A DNA stretch of 64,000 nt from Eurosta solidaginis (taxonomy: Eukaryota; Arthropoda; Insecta; Diptera; Tephritidae): the NCBI RefSeq assembly GCF_040869045.1, contig NC_090322.1, forward strand, positions 275,678,662 through 275,742,661. The letters are read 5' to 3'. Each line of letters opens with the position of its first letter. Within the stretch, counting starts at the first letter, position 1. Positions 46,901-57,560 of this stretch are shown here, one piece after another. Under the pieces are notes generated by a model. It saw nothing but the letters and a program-made list of their open reading frames with translations. It was not told the origin of the DNA and did no database searches. The translations under genes and the position numbers were made by a program.

Positions 46901-49818
46901 TGTTATTGTTGTTGTATTAATAGTGCTTCGCCCCACTCAATTGAAACGACCACTCACAAATTGTCATCGAGATCCTCTAGCGGGAGTCCTAGGAAACTGG
47001 CTGTTTCAACAGGGGCGGACCAAAGAGAGATGGGTGTTAGAGGTGTAGGTTCCATATTACAATTAAAAAGATGGTTGGTGTCATGTGAGGACACATTGTA
47101 TGCAGGGCATAATTACGTATGTCGGGGTTGATTCTGGACAAGTAAGAGTTTAACCTTTTACAGTATCCAGAGCGAAGTTGGGCCACGGTGACTCGTGTTT
47201 CCCTTGGTAATGTGCTTTCTTCTTCTGCAAGGGTGGGATATTGCATATTGATAACGGGGTACACCGGACGTGTCCTGACAAAGGCATTTACTGATTATGT
47301 GTGGATTTTGCTGAGAACCTGCTTATGCTTGCCTGCATCAAACGGCAGTGTTGGTCGGTGCCGGATCTCTTCATAGTGCTTTAGGAGGGATTCCCTTAAT
47401 CCCCTAGTAGGCGGTGCTGAATCAAGCAGTTGTTTGCTAGGATGTCCTGGTTTGTGACAATTAAGCAAGACCAGTTTGTTTAGTATTTTATTCTGCTCCT
47501 TAATATTGACCTTTTTGGCCTCACTATGTAAATGATGTAAGGAGACATCCGGTGGCAGTTCTGATTGCAGTATTTTGACAGGCCTGAATCCTTTTCAAAT
47601 GTCTATTTTTTAGACCAGGCGACAAAACTGGTGACACGTAGCTCATGAGCGGCCGGCCAATTGCTTTGTACGTGGTTAGAAACGTTTCTTTGCCTTTTCC
47701 CCATGTGCTGCCGGCAAGCCACTTGAGGATTTTGTTGCGACTTTGCACTTTAGAAAAAATTTCGGTGGCATGAGCCTTGAAGGTTAGAGTATTTCGAACG
47801 TTACCCCTAAGATTTTGGGGTGACTGACAGTCGGTAGTGTGACACCATCGACGCGGCCGAGGGCATCCGTGGATTTTGTCGGTGATAGTGCCAGGTTGCG
47901 CGAGGTGAAGAAACCGGAAAGATCGGGGAGATAGCTGTTTATTTTAGAAACTAATTCATCAACTGAAGGGCCAGGTCCTGTAGCCATAATCGTGCAGTCG
48001 TCAGCATAGGAAATGATTGCGACTCCTTCTGGTGGGGAAGGGAGTTTTGATATGTAAAATTAAACAGAAGCGGGCACAGGACACCACCCTGTGGGACCCC
48101 CTGTTTAATTTTTCTTGGTTTAGAAATTTCGTTCCTGAATTCAACTGATGCCTGCCGACCACTAAGGTAATTAGCGGCCCATCTTTTTAGATAGGCAGGA
48201 ACGTGTGGGCCTTCTATGTCTTGGAGTAGCGTGCCGTGGTTGACTGTGTCAAAAGCTTTTGACAGGTCAAGTGCCACAAGCACCGCCCTATGATGGGGTT
48301 TTTGCTGATTTAACCCGTAATTGATCTGAGTGTTAATGGCATTGAGCGCGGTGGTAGTGCTGAGCATTTTACGGAAGCCATGTTGGTGCGTGGCGAGGCG
48401 AAAATTTGCCGTAAAATGCGGGAGCAAAATGGTTGCCAACGTCTTCGCTACTGGCGAAAGGAGTGATATCGGTCGATAGGACTCACCTTCGTTGACAGGT
48501 TTGCCAGGCTTTAGTAGCGGGATTATCCTTGCCATTTTCCATTTTTCGGGAATGACGAAGGATTCCAGAGACAGGTTGAAAATATGTGTTAGATATTTTA
48601 TTCCCTCATCGCCAAGTGTTTAAGCATTGGCATGGCTATTCCGTCGGGGCCAGTCGACTTGTGGGGCGTGGCCTCTCGGATTGCTGCTTCAACCTCTGTG
48701 GGGGTGACGATGATGGGTGGGACGTCGTGTTTATGTTTACGGGCACGTCTGTTAGCACGAAGGCTGGTTTTATCTACAGAAGAATGCATTATAAATTGTC
48801 GGCAGAAGCCACTCGCGCATTTCTTCGAATTAGACAAAGTATTATCACCGAAGGTTATAGAAATTTTGTCGTTGTGTTTGGTAGGATTCGGCAAGGATTT
48901 GACGGTTGACCACAATTTACCAGCACCCGCAGAGAGGTTGCAGTTCTTTAGATGCTCCTCCCATTTGGTACGTTTACGTTCGTTTACCAGACGCATGATA
49001 TACAAATTAAGACTCCTAATAAGGGGTCCTCTAGGGTTGAGGTGTCTCGCAAGGTCATGTTCTTTTGCTAAAGTTGCGGCTTCGGCCGGGAAATGCGATA
49101 TGATTTCAGGTATTCTACCAGTCGGGATGAAGCGTGCAGAAGCTGAAGCGATGACTTTGCGGAACGCACGCTCGCCCTGCCGGACGTCAGTCGGAAGGGG
49201 AAGAACAGCAAACGATTGGTTTGTGAAGGTTGATTAATCATCCCAATTGTCTTTTTTAAAATTAATGAAAGTCCGCTTTTCAGAGGTGATAAAATTGGCA
49301 GGTCGCTGAATTGAAAGCAGTATGGGCAGGTGATCAGAAGCTAGAGTGAGGATCGGTTGCCATTCAACACAATTTATCAGCCCTGCATTGACGATTGGGA
49401 TTTCAGCTGAGCTGTGGCAATTACCTGCAATTCTGGTGGGGGCGTCGCCGTTTATCGTGCAGAAAGTTGTATTATCTATTTGTTCTGCTAACTGCCTGGC
49501 CCTGCTTGCGGCTGGCTAGCTGTAATACCAGAGATCGTGGTGAGCATTGAAATCGCAAGGATAAGACGGTTTTCGCCACAGAGTAGCGTACTGATATCAG
49601 GGCGATAGCCACTTGGACAGCAGGTGGCAGGATGAATATAATCAAGATTATTTCAAGGCCAACATTGCCTGACCGGATGGATTATCCCTGCGGCTGATGC
49701 TAGGTTGAAATAGTCTATATTACACGGAGTAATAAAGGCAAGGCCACCACCATTTCCCCTTGTGCGTTCTTGCCTATGAATGTTGTAGCCATCGCAAGTT
49801 CGGAGGTCCGATCAGGCA
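46901..49818 (-). pseudogene. Jockey-like LINE (family E), endonuclease to 3' end
   Basis: The most complete LINE here, minus strand. From 49818 downward: an endonuclease tail (RGNGGGLAFITPCNIDYF, then FNAHHDLWYYS and SDHLPILLSI); a linker frame (48598-49005) ending in PHKSTGPDGIAMPML; an RT frame (47951-48535) with ESYRPISLLSPVAKTLA, LDLSKAFDTVNH and KQGVPQGGVLCPLLF. The catalytic YADD region is frameshifted near 48000-48030. Then LAGSTWGKGKETFLTTYKAI, HLKRIQACQNTAIRTATG, and RETRVTVAQLRSGYCKRLNS. The C-terminal knuckle is altered, and a TTG repeat on plus (46902-46916) marks a CAA-repeat 3' tail. It is interrupted by at least six stops or shifts. Endonuclease plus RT without RNase H supports Jockey group. 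The 5' end stops where a possible DNA element begins. Confidence 0.9.
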
Positions 49819-50503
49819 GTTATTATGACACTCCTTCGATGAAGACTAGTGTCATAGTTCGATAATTCGATAAATTAAACCGTTCAGAAAAGCACATTCC
49901 CATCAGCTGTCAAATAAAATAAAAGCAAAATTATTTATTATGAAGAAAAAAGCTTAAGTACTGGAATTAGCCAGAAGTAGAAACTTCATACTGACCATAG
50001 ACGTACTATCCAGTAAATATGAATGACCACAACAGTGCACAAGAGCCAAGTCTTCCAAATCATTTTGATATTGGCAACAAATCTCAGATTTTGCGCTAGG
50101 GATTGTCTCAACTGAGCATCGGAAACGAGAATGCACTCGAAATTTTTTCCATCTGATCTTCTTTTGTTATAAACGGGTTTGCCCCATTTTTGAAAGCAGT
50201 CTTCCAAGCTGTTGTTTTGTATTCACGGTCTTGGACATATATAAGATTAATACAAATAGTATGAAATTAGTATTAGATAACAAAAAGGTAGAAGATAAAT
50301 ACAAAAAACTTACATTTCAGACAATTTTCTTCTAATTGAATCCTTCGTCGACAACAAACTTTTATTCGATTCAAAATTAGATACAGAACGAAAATTTCGG
50401 CAGCAATGAGCTGTCATAAAACGAATTTAAAATTCGATTTTCGATGTTCGGCAGCCAACGAAGATCGAAGATCAAAAAATGCTCATAATAAGGGCCTTAG
50501 TGT
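49819..50503. mobile_element. Candidate DNA element abutting the LINE 5' end
   Basis: The left edge TTATTATGACACTCCTTCGA partly matches the reverse complement of the right edge, CTTATTATGAGCATTTTTTG, followed on both sides by TTCGAT/CTTCG words. The interior holds two overlapping minus-strand frames of 60-73 codons (49954-50207) without a domain I recognise. The boundary coincides with loss of LINE homology. Weak inverted termini only, so this is tentative. Confidence 0.35.
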
Positions 50504-50832
50504 ATTTTTAGAAATTAACAATCTGAGTTTCTTCAGCTTATCAACATGAAGGAATAAATAAATGGTTGTTAAGGAATTTTTGAGAATTATTTGATTTTTA
50601 AATTGCTTTTTCTTCTTTTTATATATTTTAATTTTTATTTTTTCTTCTCAATCTGATATTAATTTTAAATTCTTCTTCCTTGGTATGTTGAGGTGTGAAA
50701 TATTCAAAATATATTGGCATTGAAAATTAATAAGGAGAGAAATTCGAAAATGTGTAAAAAATAACGATTTTCCATCGAATGCTCGTACTATAGACTTTGT
50801 CATTGTTTGTACGCACAAACACATGCATATTA
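50504..50832. other. No gene recognised
   Basis: AT-rich unassigned sequence before the fold-back element. Confidence 0.4.
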
Positions 50833-51195
50833 GACTGGTTCGATTTATTAACCGATATTGCGCCATTGATTTTTCGATAGGATTTGGGCAAAAAAAATTA
50901 CAAAAGGGTAAATTTTTCGACCAAAACACTCCCCAAAACCCAAAAAATATTTTTTTCAAAAAACTGTTATCGCCAACGTTTTTACAACAGTTTTTTTGAA
51001 GAAAAAAAAAATTTTTTTTTGGTTTTGGGGAGTGTTTTGGTCGAAAAATTTACCATTCCGTCATTTTTTTTTTGCAGGCTCGAAAATTATTTTTTTGGGT
51101 ATGCGTAGTGGAACTTTTTTTTCCTGAGCCCAAATCCTATCGAAAAATCGATGGCGCGATATCGGTATACTTTCGTTCATACAAATCGAACCAGG
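50833..51195. mobile_element. Fold-back element, palindromic along most of its length
   Basis: Left arm: CTGGTTCGATTT at the end, CGATATTGCGCCATTGATTT, TTTCGATAGGATTTGGGC, then AAATTTTTCGACCAAAACAC and TCCCCAAAACC. The right arm has the same words in reverse complement and order, with extra bases inserted. The centre holds AAAAACTGTT ... AACAGTTTTT. Arms are about 125 and 190 bases. No coding sequence. It lies against the LTR at 51200. Confidence 0.8.
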
Positions 51196-51199
51196 TTAA

Positions 51200-51604
51200 T
51201 GCATATATCTATATCTGAGATACTCCCAAAAGTAGGTAATCAACTGTGGAAGTATCACTCACATATACACGCGCATGGGCTATGCGAGAAGCTATAATAA
51301 TCCTGCATATGTAGTCATAGCTGTGAAATTTATAGCTGGTAAACGAGTAGTAAATCCTAGAAATAGAAACGCCTAGAAGTATGCGAACGAAGAAATCACA
51401 GAGTATAAAAGGAGGTAAAGCTGATGATCAGAATGAGTTTGATTTAAGCACGCTATCTGTTGAGAAGTAGAAGTGTTATTGTGAAGTACTTTAATAAAGG
51501 CCATTTTGCATTATTGAATAGTGGAGTTGTTCATTAAACAGTTTAGTGATTCGACCGTTAGTAGAAGGTTGCAAATAAGCAGCATTTCCCCTACATTCGT
51601 TACA
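51200..51604 (+). mobile_element. Solo LTR (family L1), copy 2
   Basis: Plus-strand counterpart of 17249-17653. TATA box GAGTATAAAAGG at 51401, polyadenylation signal AATAAAGG at 51493, end CCCTACATTCGTTACA. No internal retroelement sequence on either side. TG start and CA end are plausible, but flanking bases show no target duplication. Confidence 0.7.
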
Positions 51605-51739
51605 ATATGTTTAAGCATTAGGATCAGTGGCTACCAATATGCCAAATATGAAATGAACACTCAAAACAAACTTCCATAGAAGAATAACATTGGAGGAATT
51701 TTCTCCACCAGTTCCTCTCGTGGATCCGAGAATGTGACA

Positions 51740-52150
51740 CATAAATATTTAAAACGTAATATTATCTGGGTTCCCGGTAAAAATGGAATGAAGGGCAAAT
51801 AGAGGACGTAAGGGCTAAGAAACTGGAAACTAGGGCATATACAGCGTTAAAATAGCTTCCTAGAGAGAAAAGGTTGACATTTTTGTGCCGCGGTTTGTAC
51901 CATATTAAAAATCTCATGGGTATACTAAAACGAGAAAATAACACAAAGCCTTCCTTACAGATCTAGAGCTAAGAATATTAGTTTACAGCGGTCCGTACTG
52001 GTCATTGCGATATTAGCACGCATGAGGGGAAAAATATAATACCCGTATGAGTACCACTGCAGAAGCTGTAAAGATGAACTTACCAGACAGACTAATGAAT
52101 TCTCTGAAAAAATCCGACTACAAATAGGAATTGCAAATATCATTGATTTT
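51740..52150 (+). pseudogene. LINE RNase H and zinc-knuckle relic
   Basis: Small decayed piece of a LINE polymerase. IIWVPGKNGMKGK near 51758-51795 resembles the end of an RNase H domain (WVPGH-x-G-x-x-G-N). After stops, TGHCDISTHEGKN near 51990-52030 and YHCRSCKDELTRQTNEF near 52058-52105 resemble the C-terminal knuckle region. Related in layout to family B but different in sequence, so possibly another RNase H-bearing family. Confidence 0.55.
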
Positions 52151-53549
52151 ATTAATAACTCTCCGTACTCTATGTTTAGGCGAGCTATGCAATGCTATCA
52201 TAAATAGCCCTGACTTTGTTTTCACAACTATTTTCATGATCACATCACCTCGTGTGCCAATGACAAAATGTTATGTGGATTATAACATCGAGTGACTGTG
52301 TAAATAAATATTCTTAATTTGGGCTCATAGATATCACATAGGCTATTAACTTGATGCCTTAAACCGCTGTTATTGCACAGTCCAACAAAGGCCTCTCCAA
52401 TTAAGGCCGCGCCAATTAAGTTGACATATGGCGTAGTCATAATATCGCGATGGTGTTATGAGAACCGATCTGTCATTAAAACTTTAACAAGCATCACCTT
52501 TGCCACACCCATCTTGCCGTTGTACATAGCGGCAGATTCAGTTGAGTTTCTACAACAAACGTGCAACATATTGGCAAATGCCGCAGCTGCAGACTTTGTT
52601 GTTGTTGTTTGACAAGTGAATACGTCTGACTGCTAGCAAAGCGTCTGAATGCCTGACGCAAGCCATTTGTGACACCAAACCAATTGTAAGCGACGTACTC
52701 TCTCTCAGCCACCAACTGTTGCTGTTTCTGCTTTGCCAACGACTTCTCATTACTCTTGGTTGTGTTGTTGTTGGTGTGAATACAGGTTGTATTTTTTTGT
52801 TGTTGTTGTTGATGCCACAGTATGTGCTGCATGCGAGAAGTCATTAAAAAATCAATTAACTGTTGGGGATAAAATGCTTGTTTGTGTTGACACTTGCCAC
52901 CGCACTCACCGCTCACCATTCACTTAGCGTCAATATTGCGCGTATATAATATATTGTTAGGTGTGCATATTTCTGCGGGCACATTTTCAGTTACTTTAAT
53001 GTGCAACATTGGCTTAACGATGAGAGTGCCATGACACATTGCTGCCAAATTGTATGTGTGGGTGTTGGTTTGTGTTCTTTTTTTTATGTTTCAAGGGCTA
53101 TGCCACTATGACTCTGTTCATATACAAGTCTTCATTAATGGGGTTGTACATTGGTGTGTGTGTGTATATGTGCATCCGACGCAGCAATTTATGTGAGCTC
53201 TCAATTAACTACGCGAAGCTACTGACTTTGTCAGCATTTAATGCCTAGTACTTACAATCAAAGTTGCGCAGGTTATTAACTTGTCGCCCTTAGCCTCGTT
53301 AGCCCACCTTTCTTCGCCAAAGTGCTAACTACACGCTAGAAACTTTAATGCCATACCGGAATTTTCAGTTCATATATTAACCGTTTTCAAGTGTAGCCCC
53401 CTCCGACACGAAATATTGTGTGTGGGCGTGTTAAGAATGGCTGACCACGAGAATGCTCCGCTACTAACAAATCTGACAGTGCAAATCTTGCTTTATATTA
53501 TATTTCCTCAGCCTGTGCCAATGCTCAAATTTTTTTAAAAACGCTTCAC
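52151..53549. other. No gene recognised; GTT-rich microsatellite
   Basis: A GTT/CAA-rich stretch (52590-52610, 52760-52812) creates a glutamine/asparagine-rich minus-strand frame (52494-52919) that I do not accept as a gene. Confidence 0.45.
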
Positions 53550-55355
53550 TTTGCTACTTGTATTGCAGCTTTTCTCGCGATTTAGAGCTAAATCTAAGCA
53601 TAGATTCCAAAATTGAAACGTCACCCAATCTAAATAGAAAACGCCTTTTCTGAAACTTTTTTAAACATTCCATACCGGCTCTACAAGTTTGATGTATGAC
53701 ACTTTTTCGTGCGCTTAACAGCGCTAGAGTGGCAGCGCAAAACCGCCAGTTATCACCCAAATGTTGGATCATCTTACGTCAGCGATAAAAACAAATTCGA
53801 AAATCATGTCCAGATGGTGTTCCTAGTTGTGTACTCAAATACTGTGCAGTTAACTTATCTGAGCCGATACATAAATTATTCCAATTATCTGTGGAATCTG
53901 GCACTTTTCCGTTGATTTGGAAGAAATCATTTATTATACCTTTGCACAAAAAAGGTAGTAGGTCTAGTATCGAGAACTATAGAGGTATAGCTAAGCTTTC
54001 AGCTATTCCCAAAACATTTGAGCGAATAATTACATGTAAACTTCAACACATGTGTAGCTCCATATTATCGCCCTGCCAGCATGGTTTTGTGTCGCGTAGA
54101 TCAACTACTACCAACTTGCAAGAGTTTACTTCTTTTGTAATGGATGGATTTTTAAACAATAGGCAAACGGATGTGATCTATACCGACTTCAGTAAAGCGT
54201 TTGACTCTGTCAATCATGAGATTTTAGTTTACAAAATTGATTTACTTGGATTTCCGAAGCATTTACTTGCATGGCTCGAAAGCTATCTCGCGAATCGGAC
54301 ACAACAAGTTTTGTTTAAAAAGAGTATTTCTAGGTTGTTTGATGTAACGTCTGGTGTGCCTCAGGGTAGTCATTTGGGTCCGTTACTTTTTACCATGTTT
54401 ATAAATGACTTACCACAAACTCTCACACATTCCCGAACTCTTATGTATGCGGATGATGTTAAACTTTGTTACTCATACTTGCCTTCGGAGTCTTCCCGTG
54501 TGGAGTTTCTTCAGGCAGACTTGGACTCATTTCAATGCTGGTGTACTGCAAATTTACTAGTTTTGAATTGCTCGAAGTGAAAACTAATGATATTTCACCG
54601 AGTGAAGCCAAGTTTGACATGGTATACGTTAAAAAGCACGCCTTTGGAGCGTATATCTGTCGTAAGTGATCTAGGCGTTCTCTTTGATCCTCAACTAACT
54701 TTTAATACGCATAGTTCATCAATGGTAAGCAAAGCAACGGGTATACTCGGTTTTGTGAAGCAATGGGCTAAGGAGTTTAATGATCCGTATCTGACTAAGA
54801 CCCTCTATCGTTGGTACGACCAATCTAAGAGTATTGTTCCTGTGTCTGGTGCATAGGGTATCAAAACTTTATAAAGCGTATTGAGTAAGTACAGGAGCAC
54901 TTCATTATATTTGCACTACGTGGTCTTAACTGGGATTCTAGTGTGCATTTGCCACCATATAGAAATAGGCTTCTCCTTACAAATCTGCCAACTTTAGAAA
55001 ATTGAAGAACTTTACTCGGGGTAATGTTCATTCACAAGCTCATTATGGGCGAGATCGACTCATCTGATCTTGTTAGTCGACTAAATTTTGCTGTTCCTGG
55101 TAGAACGTCTAGGCACTTTGTGCCTTTTCATTTACCACTTTGCGGAAAAATTTTGCCAAAAATAATCCACTGCGAAGCTGGTGTTCACACTAAAACAACT
55201 TGTATAACTGCATCAGTTTTGAATGTTCGTTTTCCGAGTTGCATAATTCAATACTGTCACGTCTGGCCTGATATTTTGTACTTTCTTTCATATGTATGGT
55301 TGAATTTAATTATTTTTAATTGTAACATTAATTTTATGTTTTATATATCTTAGTA
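53550..55355 (+). pseudogene. Jockey-like LINE ORF2 relic (family C), plus-strand copy
   Basis: Same family as 18785-20190. A long open part starts before 53891 (PDGVPSCVLKYCAVNLSEPI) and runs to 54580, with FPLIWKKSFIIPLHKKG, ENYRGIAKLSAIPKTFERII, TDFSKAFDSVNHEI, SGVPQGSHLGPLLFTMFIND and LMYADDVKLCYSY. After a stop, 54587-54856 gives ISVVSDLGVLFDPQLTFNTH and FVKQWAKEFNDPYLTKTLY. A further frame, 55024-55353, gives FIHKLIMGEIDSSDLVSRLN. The RT core is open for about 230 codons, so this copy is younger than most LINEs here. The 5' limit (about 53550) is uncertain. The 3' end falls at about 55355, 20 bases before an rRNA fragment. Confidence 0.9.
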
Positions 55356-55374
55356 ATCGACCGCATATTGCATA

Positions 55375-55550
55375 TTGCATGTATTAGCTCTAGAATTACC
55401 GCAGTTATCCAAGTATCTAAATGTTAACAATCTATGGAACCATAACTGATATAATGAGCCTTTTAGGGTTTCACTTTTAATTCGTGTGTACTTAGACATG
55501 CATGGATAATCTTTGAGCCAAGAATATAACACCTGGCAGGATCGCCAAAT
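55375..55550 (-). pseudogene. 18S rRNA 5'-end fragment, antisense
   Basis: The minus strand reads GATCCTGCCAG at 55543-55533, then CATGCATGTCTAAGTACACA, CGAATTAAAAGTGAAACC, GGCTCATTATATCAGTTATG and GGTAATTCTAGAGCTAATAC-ATGCAA. These are the first about 170 bases of eukaryotic 18S rRNA, nearly colinear. Differences: TGATCC altered to CGATCC, GGCTCAAAGATTATCCATGC where the gene has GTCTCAAAGATTAAGCCATG, and an altered segment near 55420. Similarity stops at the ATACATGCAA block. It is too short to be a functional gene. Confidence 0.9.
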
Positions 55551-55735
55551 GAGGCACAAGAAGTTCAATTAAATGTATTTTTTTTTCAGTTGAATATTTA
55601 TTTTATTCATGAAAATTTTCTTTTTGACCAAGTTATGAACACTACAGGCCTGTTTTATTTTAGCGGTGAAAATATCGAAAATTTGCTTTAGAACTTGTGC
55701 CAAACATAAACCCATAAAAAAGAAATGAAAAATGC
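55551..55735. other. No gene recognised
   Basis: AT-rich DNA between the rRNA fragment and a SINE. Confidence 0.35.
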
Positions 55736-55968
55736 TTGGTGCGGTTAACCACGGAGGAGATTTTATTGCTCCTTTTTTCAATTTTCGCTGAGAAGCTATT
55801 TATGAGAGAAATACAATCGGAGTGCTTCCCAAGCCAATGACGAGGGACAACCACTGGTAGAAAATCCTTTTTCTTATTGAATTAGTTTTTTTCTGAATTT
55901 TGATGTTGCTTTTTCCGGGACTTGAACATAGGACTTTCCGGGCTGGAGCGTGCTACCACAGCAGCCCT
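55736..55968 (-). mobile_element. tRNA-derived SINE, copy 5 (diverged)
   Basis: Minus-strand head GCTGCTGTGGTAGCACGCTC (A-box-like) and GTTCAAGTCCCGG (B-box-like), body with GAAGCACTCCGATTGTATTT, far end truncated near ACCGCACC. Confidence 0.65.
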
Positions 55969-56050
55969 ATAGAAATTAATAAGGTGTTATGTTACACAGT
56001 GCCAAATCATTGTATATTGCATTAGCATATGAATAATCGAGCACGGTTAG

Positions 56051-56300
56051 TGTTACGGCCGGGGAAGGCTTGAATAAAACAGGCATTCCCCTTTAAGCTC
56101 CGTCACTCAGACTCACTTTTATTTCCTACTCAAATGAAATGTCACAAAATACATAAATACAAAACACTCCGCACAATGGGGATTAAACCACGTACAGAAT
56201 GTAGGCACTTAATAGTGAATAAAAAAGGAATAGCAACAAAAAGGCAATTCTTAGAGACCAATTGCAAAGCGAGCAGCGGGGCGTTCATATGGCTGAGTGA
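56051..56300 (-). mobile_element. LTR-like fragment (family L3)
   Basis: Minus-strand reading has AATAAAAGTGAG, then GGGGAATGCCTGTTTTATTC, and ends CCCCGGCCGTAACA, the CA-ending shape of a gypsy-type LTR. The 5' boundary is not defined. Confidence 0.4.
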
Positions 56301-56619
56301 CTAAAGGCATCTGAAGTATGAATGTTGGAGATTCGAGTTCAATACTCAGCTCTCGAGAAGCTAGCTGATGAAGAAGTGAAATTCAGAAACATGTCACCAT
56401 CGCCATTTGTAAACTTTTTTCTCTACTATCAATAATAAATACAAATATTGAAAACGAATGCTTACATTTGATTTTGCCTTCCGCCTAGTTCGTCGCTGAA
56501 TTATTTTATAAAATGGCGAAGGGAGTTGCCAGATGGGCCAAATTTATAAGTTTCTTTCCATTTAACAGGGTAATACACACAACGTAAAGCGACAAACTCT
56601 ATTTAACGATTCTCGCTAA

Positions 56620-56690
56620 CAATTAGGTTGAACAGGCTGGTCCATGAGGCCCTCACACAGACTGAATGAGGGCATAGGTGGGCCTAATTT
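56620..56690 (+). repeat. Short repeat fragment (TTAGGTTGAACAGG type)
   Basis: TTAGGTTGAACAGGCTGGTC then CATGAGGCCCTCACACAGAC recalls a dispersed tephritid repeat, possibly the end of a LINE on the minus strand. Only about 70 bases. Confidence 0.35.
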
Positions 56691-56790
56691 CACAATGTAT
56701 ATGGAATGTTATAGCTTGAAGGTATAACATCATACAGAAAATTAATTAAGGTTAAATGGTAGCCCAGCTGAAAATATTTTTATTGAAAAA

Positions 56791-57262
56791 CAAGTAACGA
56801 AGGCTAAGTTCGGGTGTAACTGAACATTACATACTCAGCTGCCAAATTACAGCTTGCAAAACTTTTAAATTACCTTCTTTTAAAAGTGGGTTGTACCATG
56901 CCCATTGTCCAAAATTTGACTAGTTTTCTGTTCTGTGTCATAAGGTCAACCCACCCACCAAGTTTAATCGCTTTATCCGTCTTTGGGCGTGGTTATAGTT
57001 CGATTTCAATCACTTTGAACAGCGATCTCGGATGAGTGCCCAGGAACTTACACACCAAATTTCATTAAGATACCTCAAACAAGTCATCGTGGTTACGGAC
57101 AGACGGACGGAAGGACATGGCGAAATGAATTCATTTTTTCGCCCAGATCATTTTGATATATATAAGTCTATATCTATCTCGATTAGTTTATGTCGTTACG
57201 GGGTACCGTTATGCGAACAAAATTAGTATACTCTGTGAGCTCTGCTCAGCTGAGTGTAACTA
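56791..57262 (+). mobile_element. Internally deleted GGGCGTGG-box element, copy 2
   Basis: Starts ACAAGTAACGAAGGCTAAGT then TCGGGTGTAACTGAACATTA, runs through ATACTCAGCTGCCAAATTAC (the deletion junction shared with 35850-36358), contains GTTATAGTTCGATTTCAATC and GACAGACGGACGGAAGGACA, and ends GTGAGCTCTGCTCAGCTGAG. About 470 bases, no coding capacity. Confidence 0.8.
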
Positions 57263-57319
57263 TGTGAAATGTAATGGGTTTGATACTCATATTCTTTACC
57301 TTTGACGTTTACTGGTAAG

Positions 57320-57560
57320 CACTTGATATATAAAGAACTAATCGGTGCATCGCTAAACTGCACTGATACTGGCCATTTAGTCCTCATGCAGAAATAATGG
57401 ATATGCCCTTCTATGACATGTGCAGAAACTGCAACCAAGCAGCTTGTAAGGAAACGATCACCAATTTCCTCCGCGAATGTCAGCCCTGAGAATTATCAGG
57501 TACTGTTCGATCCAAGAGTGGTATAAAAATGCTCCATAAATAACATCAACAGGTTTATTG
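57320..57560 (+). pseudogene. LINE zinc-knuckle relic
   Basis: Near 57335-57365 LNCTDTGH and, in another frame, PHAEIMDMPFYDMCRNCN then CKETITNFLREC (57378-57472) match the C-terminal knuckle layout of RNase H-bearing LINEs. The following NNINRFIELK also fits. Frameshifted and short. Confidence 0.5.

Noticed and set aside
48632..49237. 201-codon plus-strand open frame
   Set aside because: It is antisense to the family E LINE linker region, whose minus-strand reading has clear LINE motifs.
49954..50207. Two overlapping minus-strand frames as a possible transposase remnant
   Set aside because: No DDE or DNA-binding motif recognised; kept only as part of a tentative element.
52494..52919. 141-codon minus-strand Gln/Asn-rich frame
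   Set aside because: Gln and Asn runs are the antisense of GTT microsatellites; the rest has no recognisable family.
55375..55550. Functional 18S rRNA gene
   Set aside because: Only about the first 170 bases are present, with substitutions, and no rDNA spacer or further 18S follows.
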